Source of the DNA: Rotaria sp. Silwood1
Lineage: Eukaryota; Rotifera; Eurotatoria; Philodinida; Philodinidae
Assembly: GCA_905250075.1 (NCBI GenBank)
Contig: CAJNOP010000058.1
Location: 959,425-1,023,424, forward strand
DNA length: 64,000 nucleotides
Direction: 5' to 3'
The position numbers and the translations under genes were made by a program. This document shows, one piece after another, positions 23,006 to 37,405 of the stretch. How positions within the stretch are numbered: position 1 is the first letter of the stretch; each line of letters starts with the position of its first letter. The notes under the pieces are model-generated. The model had not been told where the DNA came from. It saw nothing but the letters and a program-made list of their open reading frames with translations, and searched no databases.

Positions 23006-25487
23006 TTAACGTTTTATAGTTGTAGAAGGTAAACCAAATCGTGGTTGTGAGTATGTAGGTATCACTTGATGTTGTTTTCCAATACGCATAAGTATTTCTG
23101 TAACTTGAGGAGTGACATAAACAAGCATAAAACTAAGAGCAAGCATAGCAGTGACTATAGTCATATTGGAAATGCGATAAAACAATGGTTTTCCTACATC
23201 AGTAAAAGGTAACATTAGTTCCAATACTACAGAAGGAGCACCCATTAGTATTAATATAATAACAACTAATACAATACGATGTATTACGATTACATCACGT
23301 TTAGTTCGTGCTGAAGTAGGTAGAGGTGATCGACGCATAAATCGTGCTAACTGAAAATAAATAGTATTGATGATATTCATTGGTAGACCATAAATAAATA
23401 TAGTAGACCAAATAAATCCACGAGCACTATGTATAGCTAGTACGCAAATACTTTCCGTAGACATAAGTTGTATATCATGCCAAGCATGAACCGGTAAAAG
23501 AAAAAGAAACGAGATAAGCCATAAAATTGGAATAATCACAGCATACGTAAGACTATATTGTAGCCATATAGAAGAAGAATACACCACACGAAAGAAACGA
23601 AAAGCAGCCTAGAAATTAATATATGGATTTAATTATAAAATTCTGAATTCTTCTATATAAATATGTTTGTGAAATGAATAATTTATTGAACTTTCTTAAA
23701 TTAGAAAGTAATCATATTTGTCGGTTAGCTACAGTTCACCGATAATTGTTTTCAAATAAAATCGATCGCTTCTATTTGAAAGGAAACTTGAAGAAAGTGC
23801 ATTTATTTTTTAAAGAAAACTTTTGAATTTTCATATGTTTCTTTTAAATTCTGATATGCATCAGATAATATCGACATGCTAAATTGGTTTAAAACATTAG
23901 CAGTGTATGACAATGTCTCGTAATTTAGAGGATGTAATGTGGATTTTATTTGCAACAACACGCACATGCACATCCACTCTTACTGGTCATTGTAAGCGAT
24001 TAATCACTGATTTATTGCTTTATTGTGGATTACTGCTAAAACTAATCTAGTATTTGCAACATGAATTACTTTCTTTTAATCTAACTAGGTAATCAAGATT
24101 TTGTACTTTAATGAAAGAAAATTTTATCATGAGAAAGATGAAATCATATTATGACAGATAATGCTTCATTATATATTCATCTTGAATTTATCTGTGGACT
24201 GTCGATGTGCATGATTATAATCATTCATGATGAGAAATAGCAATGAAAAATCTATCGATTACTCAATATTTTGCTTAGAATAAATAAAATTGTAGATCGT
24301 GGCTAAAGTATAAGAAGACAAAATCAGAAAGAACCGAAATATTGTCTTCTGATAATAATATTAACCTCTGTTATTATGGTCGCAGCTGCTTCATCTTTAT
24401 TGATTGTAGATTGATTTTAAAATTGAATAAAGAAAAAAAAAAACAATAATGACGAAGTAGTGGCAATGCACACTTAATAGATGTTTAGTGAAAGTTCATA
24501 CAAATTTGAACGATTAATCGATTAAAATGACTGATGATTATAGACAATCTGCAGATAAAGCAAAAGTTGAAGTACGTAAAATTTGTGAAAAAATTTCCTT
24601 TTGACTCGTATACAATGCCTATTTGCTACTTCGGAAAATAAAAAGCTGTTAGTGAGATCTTTGCAGAATGAAAATCTGTAACACGATATAGCTACTCTTG
24701 TTAATCATAGAAAGATCGTTGTGTTCCATCTATTTTGACATAAATCTTTTTTGGCATGCTTTTAGTTAATCCTTCTAAAATTGAATAACAAAGTAGTTGA
24801 TATATTTTAACTAGATGATGGTCTTCGATTATATATCAACAACGTTTGTTACGATTTGGGATGGATATTAGGCATGTCGCTAAGGTTTTTGGCGTGATCT
24901 GTGTAGGAGAAGATGGGATAGCAGGGAGTGGATACAAATTTCTATCCTATATACTTCAACACTACTTTTTGATTCGTGTTTCGAATAAATGAAAGTGTGA
25001 TATTAAAAAGTCAATATAATAGACAACAAGTGTTGTTTTCGAAACTGTATTAAAACATATAATATGATTTAAAATTTAACCTCGTTTTAAAAATAAATAA
25101 ACAATTCTCTGTTTGATAGACTTTTAAAGAGAATCAAACTTTTTTTTTTATAAATCTTACCTGTAATGCAAAAGTATTAAAAATGACTGCCATGAATGAA
25201 TAAATTATAAATCCTTTAATGCGGCAACTAAATGTTTCCTCAGCAGTGTACAAATTGAAATCGGCTCGAACAATATCAATATTGTTTACTATAGCTATAA
25301 GTGCAAATGCGAGTAATGCTACATAACTATTAGCTACCAAAATTAAAACTACATCACGATTGCGTATAATTGATCGCAACAATACACTAAACATGAATAT
25401 GGACATAACACCAATAAATATAGTTTCAATAAGTGAAATAAAATTGAGAACTATAGCTGTTGTTGATGTCATTGTTATATTCGACAT
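23006..25487 (-). CDS. Rhodopsin-like 7TM receptor, array copy 1
   Basis: Two exons, 25161-25487 (109 codons) and 23006-23608 (201 codons including the stop), give 309 residues. The donor CAG|GTAAGA and acceptor TTTCTAG are good. The N-terminus has Asn-glycosylation sites (MSNITMTST). TM1, TM2 and most of TM3 are in exon 1, with the conserved extracellular Cys in FSCRIKG; exon 2 opens with AAFRFFRVV in place of the usual DRY. ECL2 has a Cys (ESICVL), and TM7 ends LVYVTPQV rather than NPxxY. This is a peptide-receptor-like class A fold seen in large lineage-specific families of bdelloids; the ligand is unknown. The 1552-bp intron, long for this window, contains a worn TGTGGG hairpin (about 23932-23980) and a transposon copy. 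Confidence 0.82.
24640..24985. mobile_element. Second, diverged copy of the 15.4-kb intronic element
   Basis: AAAAGCTGTTAGTGAGAT, then TGTAACACGAT and GATCGTTGTGTTCCAT match the left part of the element at 15405. ACTTCAACACTAC and GATTCGTGTTTCG match its right end. The minisatellite is missing. Like the other copy it lies in an intron. Confidence 0.6.
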
Positions 25488-28400
25488 GTCTTTTTCACGA
25501 ATTATAAATAATAGATCTTTCCACTATGAGTTTTATCTATTGACAAAGTAAAAAATGACATATCATTGCTCAATTAGACTACATCAATATAGACTATAGA
25601 TGGAAATTATTTTTCTCACTTTATAGAAAATATTTAACATAATAAAATATTATGATCAATAGGAGTAGAAACAAATATATTTAAGGAGAAAAAAAAGAAC
25701 ATTAATTTATGATTCTAGGTGTTCTGATGACACATGTAATCTGTTAATAAAAGGAATTTTAATTGAATTACAGAATAGTCATATGATCGTCATCAGTACA
25801 CATATTCTTTCTAGAGATCTAGTATTATATATTTGAGTCTTGAAAGGATAAAATTCATCATATAATATTAATAGATTAATTCTAAGAAGTCTTGAATATT
25901 AATAACAATACTAAACAAACTAATTTTTAAAAGTTAAAAAAACATAATTCCGTCTTTTCTCTAAGAACGATAAAAGTTTTAAAATGTTCAATATGTACAA
26001 TCAATTAGATTAAAAGTTAATAAAGCTGCTTTTAGTTTGACATATAATTAATCAGATTGATTGAAAATGTTCTGTAAATTCAATATTAAAAGCTTCAAAA
26101 CTATAATAACTTAGTCTATTCTCATCAAAATAGTTTATCTGTAATTTATTAGAAGGTTTTTCTTATAGTATATGATTTGATCGTTCGCCACTTTTTATAT
26201 TAATATGTCATAAACCAATAATCTTGAATATGTTATTATTACAAATTTTTCAAGTACTATTATTGGAACATTTCATTGATTAACTATCCAATCAGACAAA
26301 AAAAATCTGTGTAAAAACGATCATTTATTATACTAGCTGAAATTTTTGACAGTTTATGCATTACATATTTGTAGTCATTTTCACACATACGTACTGTAAA
26401 TGTTTCTGACTCACAATCGGAAAAACACAATCACCCTTTTCGTACGCTTACATGTGACTTTATTTTTTCTTTATATCAGTGCGTTTTCTGATCCGTCTTT
26501 TTTTCCCGTGAATTTTTAACTGCGTAAAGGATTCTTGTAATATTAATAATTAATACATAGGTAGATAGATAAATAGATCTATTTCTTCATTCATTAACTT
26601 TTGCATACGTATATCTAGCAATCTGCCTGCTGGACTAATTATCTATGTAGCTAACATTTTTTGAATAACTTCAAAACTACAGAAATCAATAAGATTGGAT
26701 TTTCAGCGCCATGAACAATCATTCCTGCATTATCTTTTCTACATAGAAAACTTTTTTAACACATTCGACATGATTCAATTTTATTAGAGAGTAGCTCTAC
26801 AAATTCATTTTCGTATACATTCATCTTTCGATAAAGGCACTCCTTCAACTTTTCATTCTTTGTTGATCTGTTATTTTTTCTTTTCTGTTTGTAACATCAC
26901 ATGGAGCAATGTAACCATTCTGCAGTTTGTCAAAAGTCTTGTGAGATTTTTTCTGCATGGCATACCATTCGAGAAGCTGAATCAGCAATCCATTTCAAGC
27001 ACAAATTCACTGATCGCAAGCTCGAAGAAAAGGAAGGATCTACGCGTAATGTCGACAGACGCTGTACTGGCTGTTATGCGAAGGAAAGGGCACAATAGTC
27101 TAGAGGAGCGAACTGTGCGGCAGCAAAAGAAAGTAAAAATCTTCTGTTCTGACTGTGATGAACTTCTTTGTCTGGGTTGTCTTAACAAGAAGCATCATGC
27201 TATAGAATAAAGGACTCAAAAAAAAAATACTGAAGGCAGAACAGATAACACATTATGTTTAACCTCCTGCCTAAGAAACATACAAAAGAAAGTGCTTTTC
27301 TACACAGTTTCTCGTTAAAATATAGCGTGACCCACCGGTGAGCCACATCGTGGCAAATGTGTTAATTTTCTTATTGAATATATGCTGAATTTTAAAGATG
27401 AACACTAGCTTGTCTGCATAAAATATGAGCTTCCAAGAGTATTACAATAGTTAGAAAGCCTAATATCTTTTCTATCAATTAGCGCGTTTGAGATTACTAA
27501 TAACGTAACTATGCAACAAAGATTAATTATCGACCGAATCATTAATTTGTATGAATATCTTATTACTAACTGTTTCACTATTCATCTAACTATGTGTGTA
27601 CTAAACTCTCCGTATGATGATGTTAATTGTAGAGCGTCCCAAAATATTAAACTACCACCAAAGCAAATATGTCGAAGTGAAGAGAATAATGTTTTTCGTT
27701 CGCATATTTTTCATACGACATTATTGTTTCGAACATTATTATACTTCGACATTCTTACTTTCAATGCTTTTCTTTCATATATTATTTGGGAAAAACCTAC
27801 ATAGCGAGTCATGCATTAACCTATGTATCTATCGATGTAACTCTCTATTTTCCTATCTAACCATCTATCTAGTTGTTTATCAGCATAAAAAACATGCTTT
27901 AGAAAAGATGTTCTGTAAGGTCAAAAATGAGAAACAAACGAAACCAAATAAATCATACGAATTAAAAAATAAATTAAAAAGATAATGGCACTATATGAAA
28001 ATTGAAAAGAAATTACGTTAACCATATAACAAAACAAGGAAACAGAGTATCAAGTTTCATGTTTCATATAGACTTTTTATTCAAGTTAACCTACGATCGA
28101 ACTTGATTGAAGAAGACAGTCCTTCTTCATTTCTATAATCGTTCATCAAGAACGTTATTACAAGAGAAAACTAAGTTATTCATCTTGGCTTTTTTATGCT
28201 TGACAAACAAAGGTTTCTGAGCATCGGTCTGAAGAAAAAATTAATCAGAAATGAAGTCGACATAATGAAAAAGAGTCCATTGCACATCTAACACACGTTG
28301 TTTCTTCGCTTCAACTATATATTTTTTGTTGAGTATCCGGATAGCAACACTACATAAAAATGTGAGAATGAATAGTGTGATTGGTTAACAAAAAAAAGAT

Positions 28401-30480
28401 CGAAAATTCTTATCAAAACCAAACCAATATCAAAAATATAATTGATTGTATTTACATATGATGATTAAAAACAGGAAGTACCTGAAATGCCAACTAATTG
28501 TTTGACACGAGTTATCATAGTCTAATGATATTATTTGCTTGAAAAAAAGATTTATTTTATGAATATATAAAGGCGTCAAGGTTCATACATTCAAATTCAA
28601 TAAAATATCATTTTTTCTGTGTATATGCGTCTCTTACAAACTTTTACCTTTTTTTACTGGTGGCGCAACATTCGAAATTTCGATATCAAATGATGGTAAA
28701 AATTTCATTTCTAAACACACTCATAGTTCTATAATATTTATTGTTAAAATGCAAGTGATTCTCAGTAAAAATAGAAACAAAAATGCTATCTCCAAAAATG
28801 TATGAATAAATCTTTTTGAAAGTGTTGATACGAATATTAATAATCTCATCATGCATGGTGATAACATAGTTATAAAACATGTATGAAATTCTGAAGTGTT
28901 GACTATTTGCACACAATTGAGACAAATTGAATATGAAAACGCTTATAAAATGGGTCATGTGCTAGTGAACACAATAAAGAACAATAGAAGAATTCTTTGC
29001 GGACGTGTGTTTGAAATTCTCGTATCCTTAGATCTTGATAATACAAATGAATAATCCAATGCACTCTGTCTCAAGTAATACTCAAACAGCCCGAACGTAA
29101 AATCAAAACAATTTGAATACTTCTTTTTGATATACAACTGATGTTGGAATATAACAAAATCCATTGTGAAGTTTCATAAATTTCATCATAATTATTGATT
29201 TTCTTAACATTTCTCTTCATATATCGCTACTTTCACAACTATTACTTAATAAACTATAATAAAATCAATAACACTGGAATATTTAGTGCATAACAAAAGC
29301 AAAGAGATTTACATAGGTCTATGCAAAATTAGTGTCGGAGATACTTTATTTACTTATAGAAAGCTGAACAAGCTTTCTGTTTACACATAGTGATAATGCA
29401 ATCTATGATATGTAACAGTTATACTAACGCCTATTTTGAAAAAAAAACCAGAGCGAGTGGGTAATTTTTAAATAAAACAAGATAGAGAGATGTTGTTTTT
29501 ACCATTCGAAAAAGTAGATGAAGATGTATTGAATCGTATATTATAAATTTTCTAACCGTCGAAAAAAAAACAGTTTTTTGTCAAAAAGAAAACAGAATAT
29601 TTTTCACAGATATCACTTAGACTTTCGATTAGAATACCTATAACTTGTGAATAATCATATTTTATTTTTCGATAAGTTAGATGTAAAGAATTAATAGAAA
29701 GAGTTAGATATTTCTTTATTTGTACACAACAATAAAATTGATTCTATATAGATGAGAAATTTTGAGATCAAATATCTATTTACAAAAAAATAAAATGTTA
29801 AAAATAAAGCTATAACTGTAGTTTTGACATTCATCGCTTACTCAAATTTTCATTTGGTATTTTTTCACTTGATTTTATATTTAGCTAAAATAAACGTAAT
29901 ACGATAATACTTATCAAAAGACATGTTAGTGCAATTTTTATTTATTAAATCAATTGTATTATAGTCTCAGATATTATTTTGTAGATACTGATGGCTTTAA
30001 ATAATTTCAACATTACTCAAACCAATACATGTTTTTCTTTCTCTTTGTATACGATCAATGGTATTACCAGGAATTTTCATTTGTGGAAAATTTCACTATT
30101 TTTCACTTCTTGAACAATAACGTCTGGAGTATCTGCTTATTGCCATAGTTTCAAAAATCAAATAGGTAGTGACCGTCCAATGACTCATAGCTGAATACAT
30201 CATTGTATATGGTCTTTCAAATATCATTCTGGCCTGTTTTTTGTTTGCATAAGAATTATACTTTTTTCAAATTTTAAAGTATATAAAGATCATCCATTAA
30301 GGAAGTTTGTTGAAGGACTGGAGGCATATCAAAACTGGACACACCTGGAAAATGCTGTTCTTGCTCAGAAGTTTTTTATGGATGACTCCTTACATAATTA
30401 ATCATAAAACCAATCTGTTTTATGAGAAATTTTATTAATTGTAGAAGCATACAATTTTATATGCATTCAAATAAGATTCT
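25488..30480. other. Long gene-poor stretch upstream of receptor copy 1
   Basis: Apart from a zinc-finger remnant at about 27090-27210 I see no supportable gene. Bases 25550-25690 are related to sequence upstream of receptor copies 2 and 3 (about 33295-33420 and 40560-40790), so they belong to the duplicated unit. The many short frames here lack family features. Confidence 0.5.
27090..27210 (+). pseudogene. B-box zinc-finger fragment
   Basis: The end of an open frame reads KIFCSDCDELLCLGCLNKKHHAIE... to a stop at 27208-27210, with the C-x2-C-x4-C-x2-C-x4-HH spacing of the second half of a B-box as in TRIM/NHL proteins. An upstream frame (MEQCNHSAVCQKS, 26901) has Cys/His too but is in another frame. 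No RING, coiled coil or NHL part is visible, so this is a short remnant or chance likeness. Confidence 0.35.
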
Positions 30481-30534
30481 TTGATTCCCATCATAATACA
30501 ACAATTGTTTCAACATATGTTTTCCTCGTCTGAT

Positions 30535-30715
30535 ATGTCGTTGAAATATTCAAAAAAAAAATCGAAAATACTATTTGTGAAAAATAACTATTTATGGATT
30601 CAGATCTTTAACAAACATCGACGAATGGTCAACGATTATGAGCCTATCTTTCATTCAATGAAAAAAATGATCCTAACCTTATATCATTTCGTATTCATTT
30701 GAATTTCTCCGTCAA
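30535..30715 (+). pseudogene. TRAF/MATH pseudogene, array copy 2
   Basis: DNA such as TGGATTCAGATC, CGAATGGTCAACGATTATG and ATATCATTTCGTATTCATT is recognisably the MATH-start region of the intact gene (compare 22120-22220), but with many changes and shifts of frame. Exons 1-3 are not recognisable. The order relative to the next receptor matches copy 1. Confidence 0.65.
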
Positions 30716-31094
30716 ACCACATTTATTCATCTTATGCGAACTTGAATTTTTTTATCTTGTTCTCTTGTTGATTTCTAATATTTTGTCAAGTTTTGTGTAA
30801 GAATGAAAACGGCTATATTCAATAATCGAAATCATTATTTATATCTAAGTTCTTTTTACTGATTAATATATATTTTTTAAATAAAAACTAAATACTAGCA
30901 TAATATTTAAGTAAAATATGTTGAAATAATATAATTTAATATATCATATAAATACAGTAAACATTTATTGAAAAAAAAACAAGTATTTAAATGTTATATC
31001 ATCATTCAACTTTCTGGTTCATTTAAAGTCTATTGTGACTCCAAACAATATTACCACATCTATTCATCGTGATCATTATTTGTTGTTTATCGTG

Positions 31095-33228
31095 TTAATT
31101 TTTGATGATTGTAGTATCTACAAAAAATTTTCTTGTATATGTAGGAGTTACTTTATTTGACTTTCTTATGGCCATTAGCATTTCTTTAACTTGAGGAGTG
31201 ACATAAACAAGCATAAAGCTAAGAGCGAGCATAACAATGACTATAGTCATATTTGACATACGATAAAAAAATGATTTTCCTAAATCAGTAAAAGGTAATA
31301 TTAATTTCAACACGACAGAAGGAGCACCGATTAGCATTAATATAATGATAACTAATACAATGCGACGTATTACGATCACATCACGTCTAGCTCGTAATGA
31401 AACAGTCATTGATGAGTGATGCATAAATTGCGTTAGTTGTATATAAATTATAGACGTTATGACCACTGGTAGACCATAAACAATTAACGTACACCAAATA
31501 AATCCACGAGTACCATCAATAGTTAGAACACAGATACTTTCCGTAGGCATAAGTTGTATATCATGCCAAAAATGAACTGGCAAAACAGACAGAAACGAAA
31601 AGATCCATAAAATTGGAATAATCACAGCGTACGTAAGACCATATTGTAGCCATACATAAGAAGGAGAGACCACACGAAAGAAACGAAAAGCAGCCTATAA
31701 ATTAATATATGTATTTTAAATTTAAAATGTTTATTATATGCAGTTATCAAATTTGTATTACTATGTAAATATGTGTATGTCATGAGTAATCTATAGTACT
31801 GTCTAAAATATTATAGTATAGCTTACTTTATCTTAATTTGTAATTAAAACAGATGAAGCTTTGTCTTTTGATGATAGAATATTTTATGATGAGAAATATG
31901 AAACAATACTATAAAAATAGATAATGAATCATCATTTATACTTTTTGAATTTCTACGTAGACTATACACGTGCATCACGTGATTCTTTATGATGAGAAAT
32001 AGTGCTAAAAAGTTTATCAATTGGTCAACATTCTGCTCAATGTAAATTAAATAGTAGATCTTGGCTTCTACGATATTCGATCATATTTGTTTAACAAAGG
32101 TCAATCAAAATGTTAGTATGTTTTAGAAAGGTCTTCAAGGACAATGTTGAAACCAGAAAGTATCGAAAAAAGTAATGTGTCTAGTAAGCGCTGACTTCCA
32201 TCGTGTATAATCTATTGCTTCTCTTCTCATTTGTATTGATAACTAGTAGTGACAGTAGTGAATAATATCTGATAAAGATTGATTATTCTAGTCGGAAGAA
32301 TAATTACCATACAACTGAAAGTCTATCATTATTAGTGCAATTGCTTTATCTTCGACGTATGAAGGTTAATTATCATTGTCAGATATTTCGTTTGTTAATT
32401 TCTAAAAAAACGGAAGATCTTTGCTCTTATCAAATGGTTAAATTTTCAAATTGAACAAGAAAAAAACAACTTGGAAATATTGGGAATGCACACTTAATAG
32501 ATGCTCCACAACATTCAACAAATCTGAATGATTTATTTATTGAAATACCTGTTAATCACGTCCTTCCTGCAGATAAAGCAAAAATTGAACTAGATGAATC
32601 TCGTGGAAAATTTTTCAAATAATTTGCGTATATTCTCTGTTACAATGTTAGTATTATCCCATAGAATAAAGAATGCCTTCAGGCGATTAGAGTCTTCTAA
32701 AATACTTTTCTATCATATGTTATTTGGGTATATTATTTTGAATTTTCGAGGATCAAAACTAATGCTATTGTACGCTTTAATGATATACACGACAGTAAAT
32801 AATCTAATATGATTTAAAATTTAACTTTTTTCTAATAATAAGTGAAAAATTCTTTGCTTGAGAGACTTTTAAATCCAATCAATCTTTATTAAAAGGCTTA
32901 CCTGTAACGCAAAAGTATTAAAAATGATTGTTATGAATGAATAAAGTATATATGCTTGAATACGACAACCAAATGTTTCCTCAGCAATATAAAAATTATA
33001 ATCACCTCGAACTGTATCAATATTAATTGGTATGGCTGTAAGTGCAAAAGCCAATAAAGCTAAATAATTATTAGCAACCAAAATGAAAACTACATCATGT
33101 TTGCGTTTAATTGATGAAAAGAGCACACTAAGCATGAATATACATATAAGACCAATAAATATAGTTCCGATGAGTGAAATAAAATTGTAAGCTATAAATG
33201 CTGTTGATGTCATTGTTGTATTCGACAT
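31095..33228 (-). CDS. Rhodopsin-like 7TM receptor, array copy 2
   Basis: Exons 32902-33228 (109 codons, the same length as copy 1) and 31095-31694 (200 codons with stop) give 308 residues. The first Met chosen (MSNTTMTST) matches copy 1; an upstream in-frame Met (MLINKIYN) is not conserved. Exon 2 opens AAFRFFRVV and ends near LVYVTPQVKEML. The disulfide Cys (FGCRIQ, ESICVL) and all seven hydrophobic segments are present. The intron is 1207 bp and shares phrases with the introns of copies 1 and 3. It appears intact. Confidence 0.82.
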
Positions 33229-34019
33229 TATTTTTGGCAAATTATAACTGATAGATGTTTTATTGTAGATTTTATTTATTAACAAAAAGAAAATAATATG
33301 TCATTGTTTGAACATAATCAAAATAGATTCGCGTTTTAATAAAAAAAAGGAAATGATTAGTGATCTTGTATAAAATATATACTATAATGAAATATTAGTA
33401 ACAGGAAAAGTAAAAGACATGTGTATGAGAGAAAAAAGCACATTAATTTTTCCATTCTAGATGCTAGATGAAATTTGCTAGTAAGAGGAAGCTTAATTGA
33501 ATTACAAAATAGTTCTATGATCATCGTCAGTAGTCATGTTCTTTCAAGAGATAGATGAACATCGCTGAGTTTTCAGCAATATATTATTTAATACTAATGT
33601 CCGCATCAGAATCAAAAAGGACTAGGTACAATCTCAATAACTCGACATTGGGTGCATCTATCGATGTTAGATTTTCAGTAATCGAAAGAGGAGATCTCGA
33701 TATGTTTTTCAAATGTGAAGCATTTTATACTGTGATCAGTCAAGAGTTTTTTTTTATTTCTCGGTTTCGGAATCCAAAGGATATGTGCACTGTCATGATG
33801 GTTTCGAGAACGGAATATCGTCTCATGCTAGTTAAAATGTCATTTCATACATAGATATCTCTATATGATACAAATTTTACTCGAGTCTTGGTGTGATATT
33901 TCGTACATTTAAGATAAAATCCGAATATTATAAATAATCTCTGGATTTCATGTTCATTATAATATAATACTATAAACAAATAATTTTATTTTTTATGTTC
34001 GTTTTTAAAAAAGCATCCA

Positions 34020-35790
34020 CAAGACTACAGATTAAGAAAGCTACCGAAAAAATTTACTTTTTGAAATCTTTTTTGGAATTTTGAAAGTGCATAAATAGTT
34101 ACTGAGAAATCCTAATTTTCACAACTTTTGGACACGCTTCTAATATTTCGACCACCTAATAATTTTTACCCGAAATATATCTGTTTATCGAAATCCATGG
34201 CTTTTTGAGCATTTTGGTTTATGAACTTTTTCCTCACAAAAATTTGACCGAACCCATTATTAAATTATTTCAATCGATAGAGTGAAAGCTGCTCTACAAA
34301 ATTCTATATTTTATATACTCCATGGTGTACCTCGTAAACCGGAAGAATCCATCATAATGTGTAAAATCAACCATATTTTAATTTATTTGACATGATTTGT
34401 TTCATCTTTCTTACTTCTGTTATGCAGTTAGTTTTTGAGAGTCTAAGAAAAACTTGATATAGTTTTGTAGATCGTCAAAAAACGCATCTTTCAGTAAAAA
34501 AAAATATTGGTTATGAAGTGCTAGGAACTTCTCGAAGAAGTCTATGAGAATGTTACCCAAAACGCGTCATTTTTAGTATTTTCATGAGAATGTGTGTATA
34601 GGCGTTTTATTAAAAGATTGCTTGTCTTCAAGAAAGTCTAAGTTGTTTAATAAAAGTTCTAGAAAATCATTCAAAACACGATCAAAGCTTCATGTTTTCG
34701 TTTTCTTTTTTCCTACTAATAAGATTAAAAACAAAATGAACAAATACTTGGTTGAAGATTCCTCGTAACGTGTCTTTCCTCAGTTAGAACTCAGGAATAT
34801 TTGTTGAACTGAAGATTTTACTGATGGTATGGTATGGAACTGTGATTCTGGATAGAGTAAATATATCTGACACCTTTTCTGTAAAAAAGAAACGTAAGTT
34901 TTGTAATTACAATGTCAATATTCAGATAATAATTTATTATGCAATGATTTTATAGAAGCTTTCGCCAATTAATATACATTCTTCTGGATGTTGAAGGTGA
35001 CTAACTCTTTTTATCTATCAATCCTAAGGCAATATTGGTCACATAAAGACATCCCTAAAAGAATATACTCGAGATATGATTCGATGATTTTTTTTGGACT
35101 GCTTTGTATAATAGCTAATATGATATTGTGAATCAGCTTCCAAAGCTCAGTAGACTTACGTATGTTTCAAAGATTTTCATAATCTTCTTTCTTGGTGGAA
35201 AAATTCTTCCCTACTTCTCCTAATGGTGGAATCAAAAAAACCCGAACCTAAAAATGATGCATTTTGAGTAAAATTGTCATGAACTTTTCGAGAAGTTGCT
35301 AGTATTTCATAATCAATATTTTTGTATTAGAAGATGTGTTTTTTGACGCTCTACAAAACTATATCAAGTTTACGTTAGGATTTCGAAAATTAACTTCATA
35401 ACAAAAGCAAGAACGGTAAAACTAATCATGCAACATAAATTAGAAAATGATTGATTTCAGTCATTATGATGAATTTTCACGGTTTACGAGGTATGCAATG
35501 GAGTATATAAAATATAGAATTTTTTAGAGCAGCTTTTGCTTCGTCGATTGGAATAATTTGATAATGAGTTTGGTCAAATTTTTATGAGAAAAAGTTCATA
35601 AACAAAAAATGTTCGAAAAACTATAGATTTTAACAAACAGATATGTTGAATGAAAATTATTATATGATCGAAGTATTAGAAGACATTGTCCAAAAGTTGT
35701 CAAAGTTTAGGTTTCTGAGCAACTATTTATGCTCTTTCAAACTCATTTCAAAAAGTAAAACTTTTCAGCAACCAACCCTTACTGTATTGT
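34020..35790. mobile_element. 1.77-kb fold-back element with arms of about 550 bp
   Basis: The left arm (about 34020-34600) is repeated in inverse in the right arm (about 35255-35790). Examples: GTTTATGAACTTTTTCCTC against AAAAAGTTCATAAAC, TATACTCCATGGTGTACC against GAGGTATGCAATGGAGTATA, and AACTTTTGGACA against TGTCCAAAAGTT. Identity is roughly 75-80 per cent by eye, so it is old. The spacer (about 34600-35255) holds no recognisable frame. It lies between array copies 2 and 3. Confidence 0.75.
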
Positions 35791-36917
35791 GTAGTGATTT
35801 CATAGGTCTCTGTTTAATTGCTAACACTACAGATATTTGTATGACCGTAGAAATGTCTGTTCCATTTTTTTTTTGTGTACTGAACAATAGTATATGCTTA
35901 TTTATAAATATGATTGCAAATACGTGACAGACAAATAGAAAATATGTTATACTTTGTTAAGTTTATCATATAAATGTAGTATATAATAATTTTCCTTAAT
36001 TCTATGCAATGTTTTTCTTTGAATTCAAAAAAGTTCATTGTATATGCTGTTCAAACTTTGTTTTTTCAATTATACATTGCTTGGAAATAATTACTAAACA
36101 ACATGTTGCCTCTTCCATGCCAAATGATCTTTCAAGATTCATACTAGCTTATTTTTGCTTGTATATAAGTTACTTTCTTTATATTTTCAAGAATATAGAG
36201 ATAATCTATCAAGGATGTATATGTTAAAAGGGAGAGGGATCAAAATTGGACAAATCTAAATAGAGGGAAGTTGAAACAGATATTTCTGGACGTTCAAATG
36301 CTGACTTTGAATATTTCATTTTTTTTGTTACAGAAGTTTCCGTAAAACTATGACGCGTAATTTGTTTTCAAGACCGTTTTGAAATAGAAAATGAATCGAC
36401 TGAATATGAATATGGTGTTGAAATAATTGAAGATTACAGTACATGAGCACCTGCTTATGTTCTTAAATAGTAAGATGAATGTTGCTGGATTTTCGAATAT
36501 CATTTGTCTTGAACTTCTTTTTTGTTTTTATTACTTTTTGCTCATTAAAATAGATTATATTTAAAAACAACAATTTTTTGTGATACGTTAAATTTTTGTT
36601 TGTTGTTTAGGAAATCTGTATTTATGTATTTCTATCTTAAACATATTTATTTATTAAATTGCTCTTTAAAAAAAAAGAAGATGGTATATTAAAATAAGCA
36701 GGGTATTTCTAAAAGAATGTTTTTTTTTTTTTTGATATTAAACGTTGAGAAGATAGAGAAACTTGAAAACACTACTTTTATCTAGATAACGTTTATGAAT
36801 GAACCTCAACTTAAACATTCATAAGATAAATCTGTTCTATAAAAAATATTTATCACTTTTAGAATATATAATCGTATATTTCAATTAAATACAATGTCTG
36901 TTTCAAGAAAAAGTTTT

Positions 36918-37200
36918 TCTCGTGTGGTATGTTGCTGAAAAATCAAAAAAAATCGGATGTACTATTAGTAGAAAAGAAAAACATTTATTGATTCACGTCC
37001 GTTCTAAACATAAATGGATGGTCGTTAATTATGAGCTCGTCTTTATCTTAATGAAGAAACGGATCCTAAGATTAAATCATTTGATGTTCATCAGAATATT
37101 TGTCTATGATACTTCTAATGATCATAGTAAGTTTAGCTGATCAAAGGCTGCTCTGTAGAAATGATTTATATTAATCGTTATTAAGATTGCTCGGTCCATT
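36918..37200 (+). pseudogene. TRAF/MATH pseudogene, array copy 3
   Basis: It starts with GTGGTATGTTGCTGAAA (compare TGGTATGTTGTTGAAAT in the intact gene), then TTATTGATTCACG, AATGGATGGTCGT and ATGATACTTCTAATG. Frames are broken by several indels. It is followed by the conserved ATCGAGATTAGAG block and the copy-3 receptor. Confidence 0.65.
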
Positions 37201-37405
37201 AACATGATTGAGGAGTTCATAAATCAATATCCATTTTATTAACTTTTTATTGTTATATCGTTTTTACTAATTGATATTTGATATCAAGCTGAACTTTTTT
37301 TTTCCTGATATTTGTCGACTTTTGAGTAGGAATGAATCGAGATTAGAGATGACAATTTCTTCTCTTTTAAGAATCAACCAATATATTTACAGAATTAGGT
37401 TCGAA

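Noticed and set aside
27511..27985. Overlapping plus-strand frames of about 100 residues
   Set aside because: Aromatic-rich low-complexity composition typical of AT-rich non-coding DNA.
35643..35927. 94-residue frame beginning at ATG
   Set aside because: It lies mostly in the right arm of the fold-back element, and the left arm does not conserve it.
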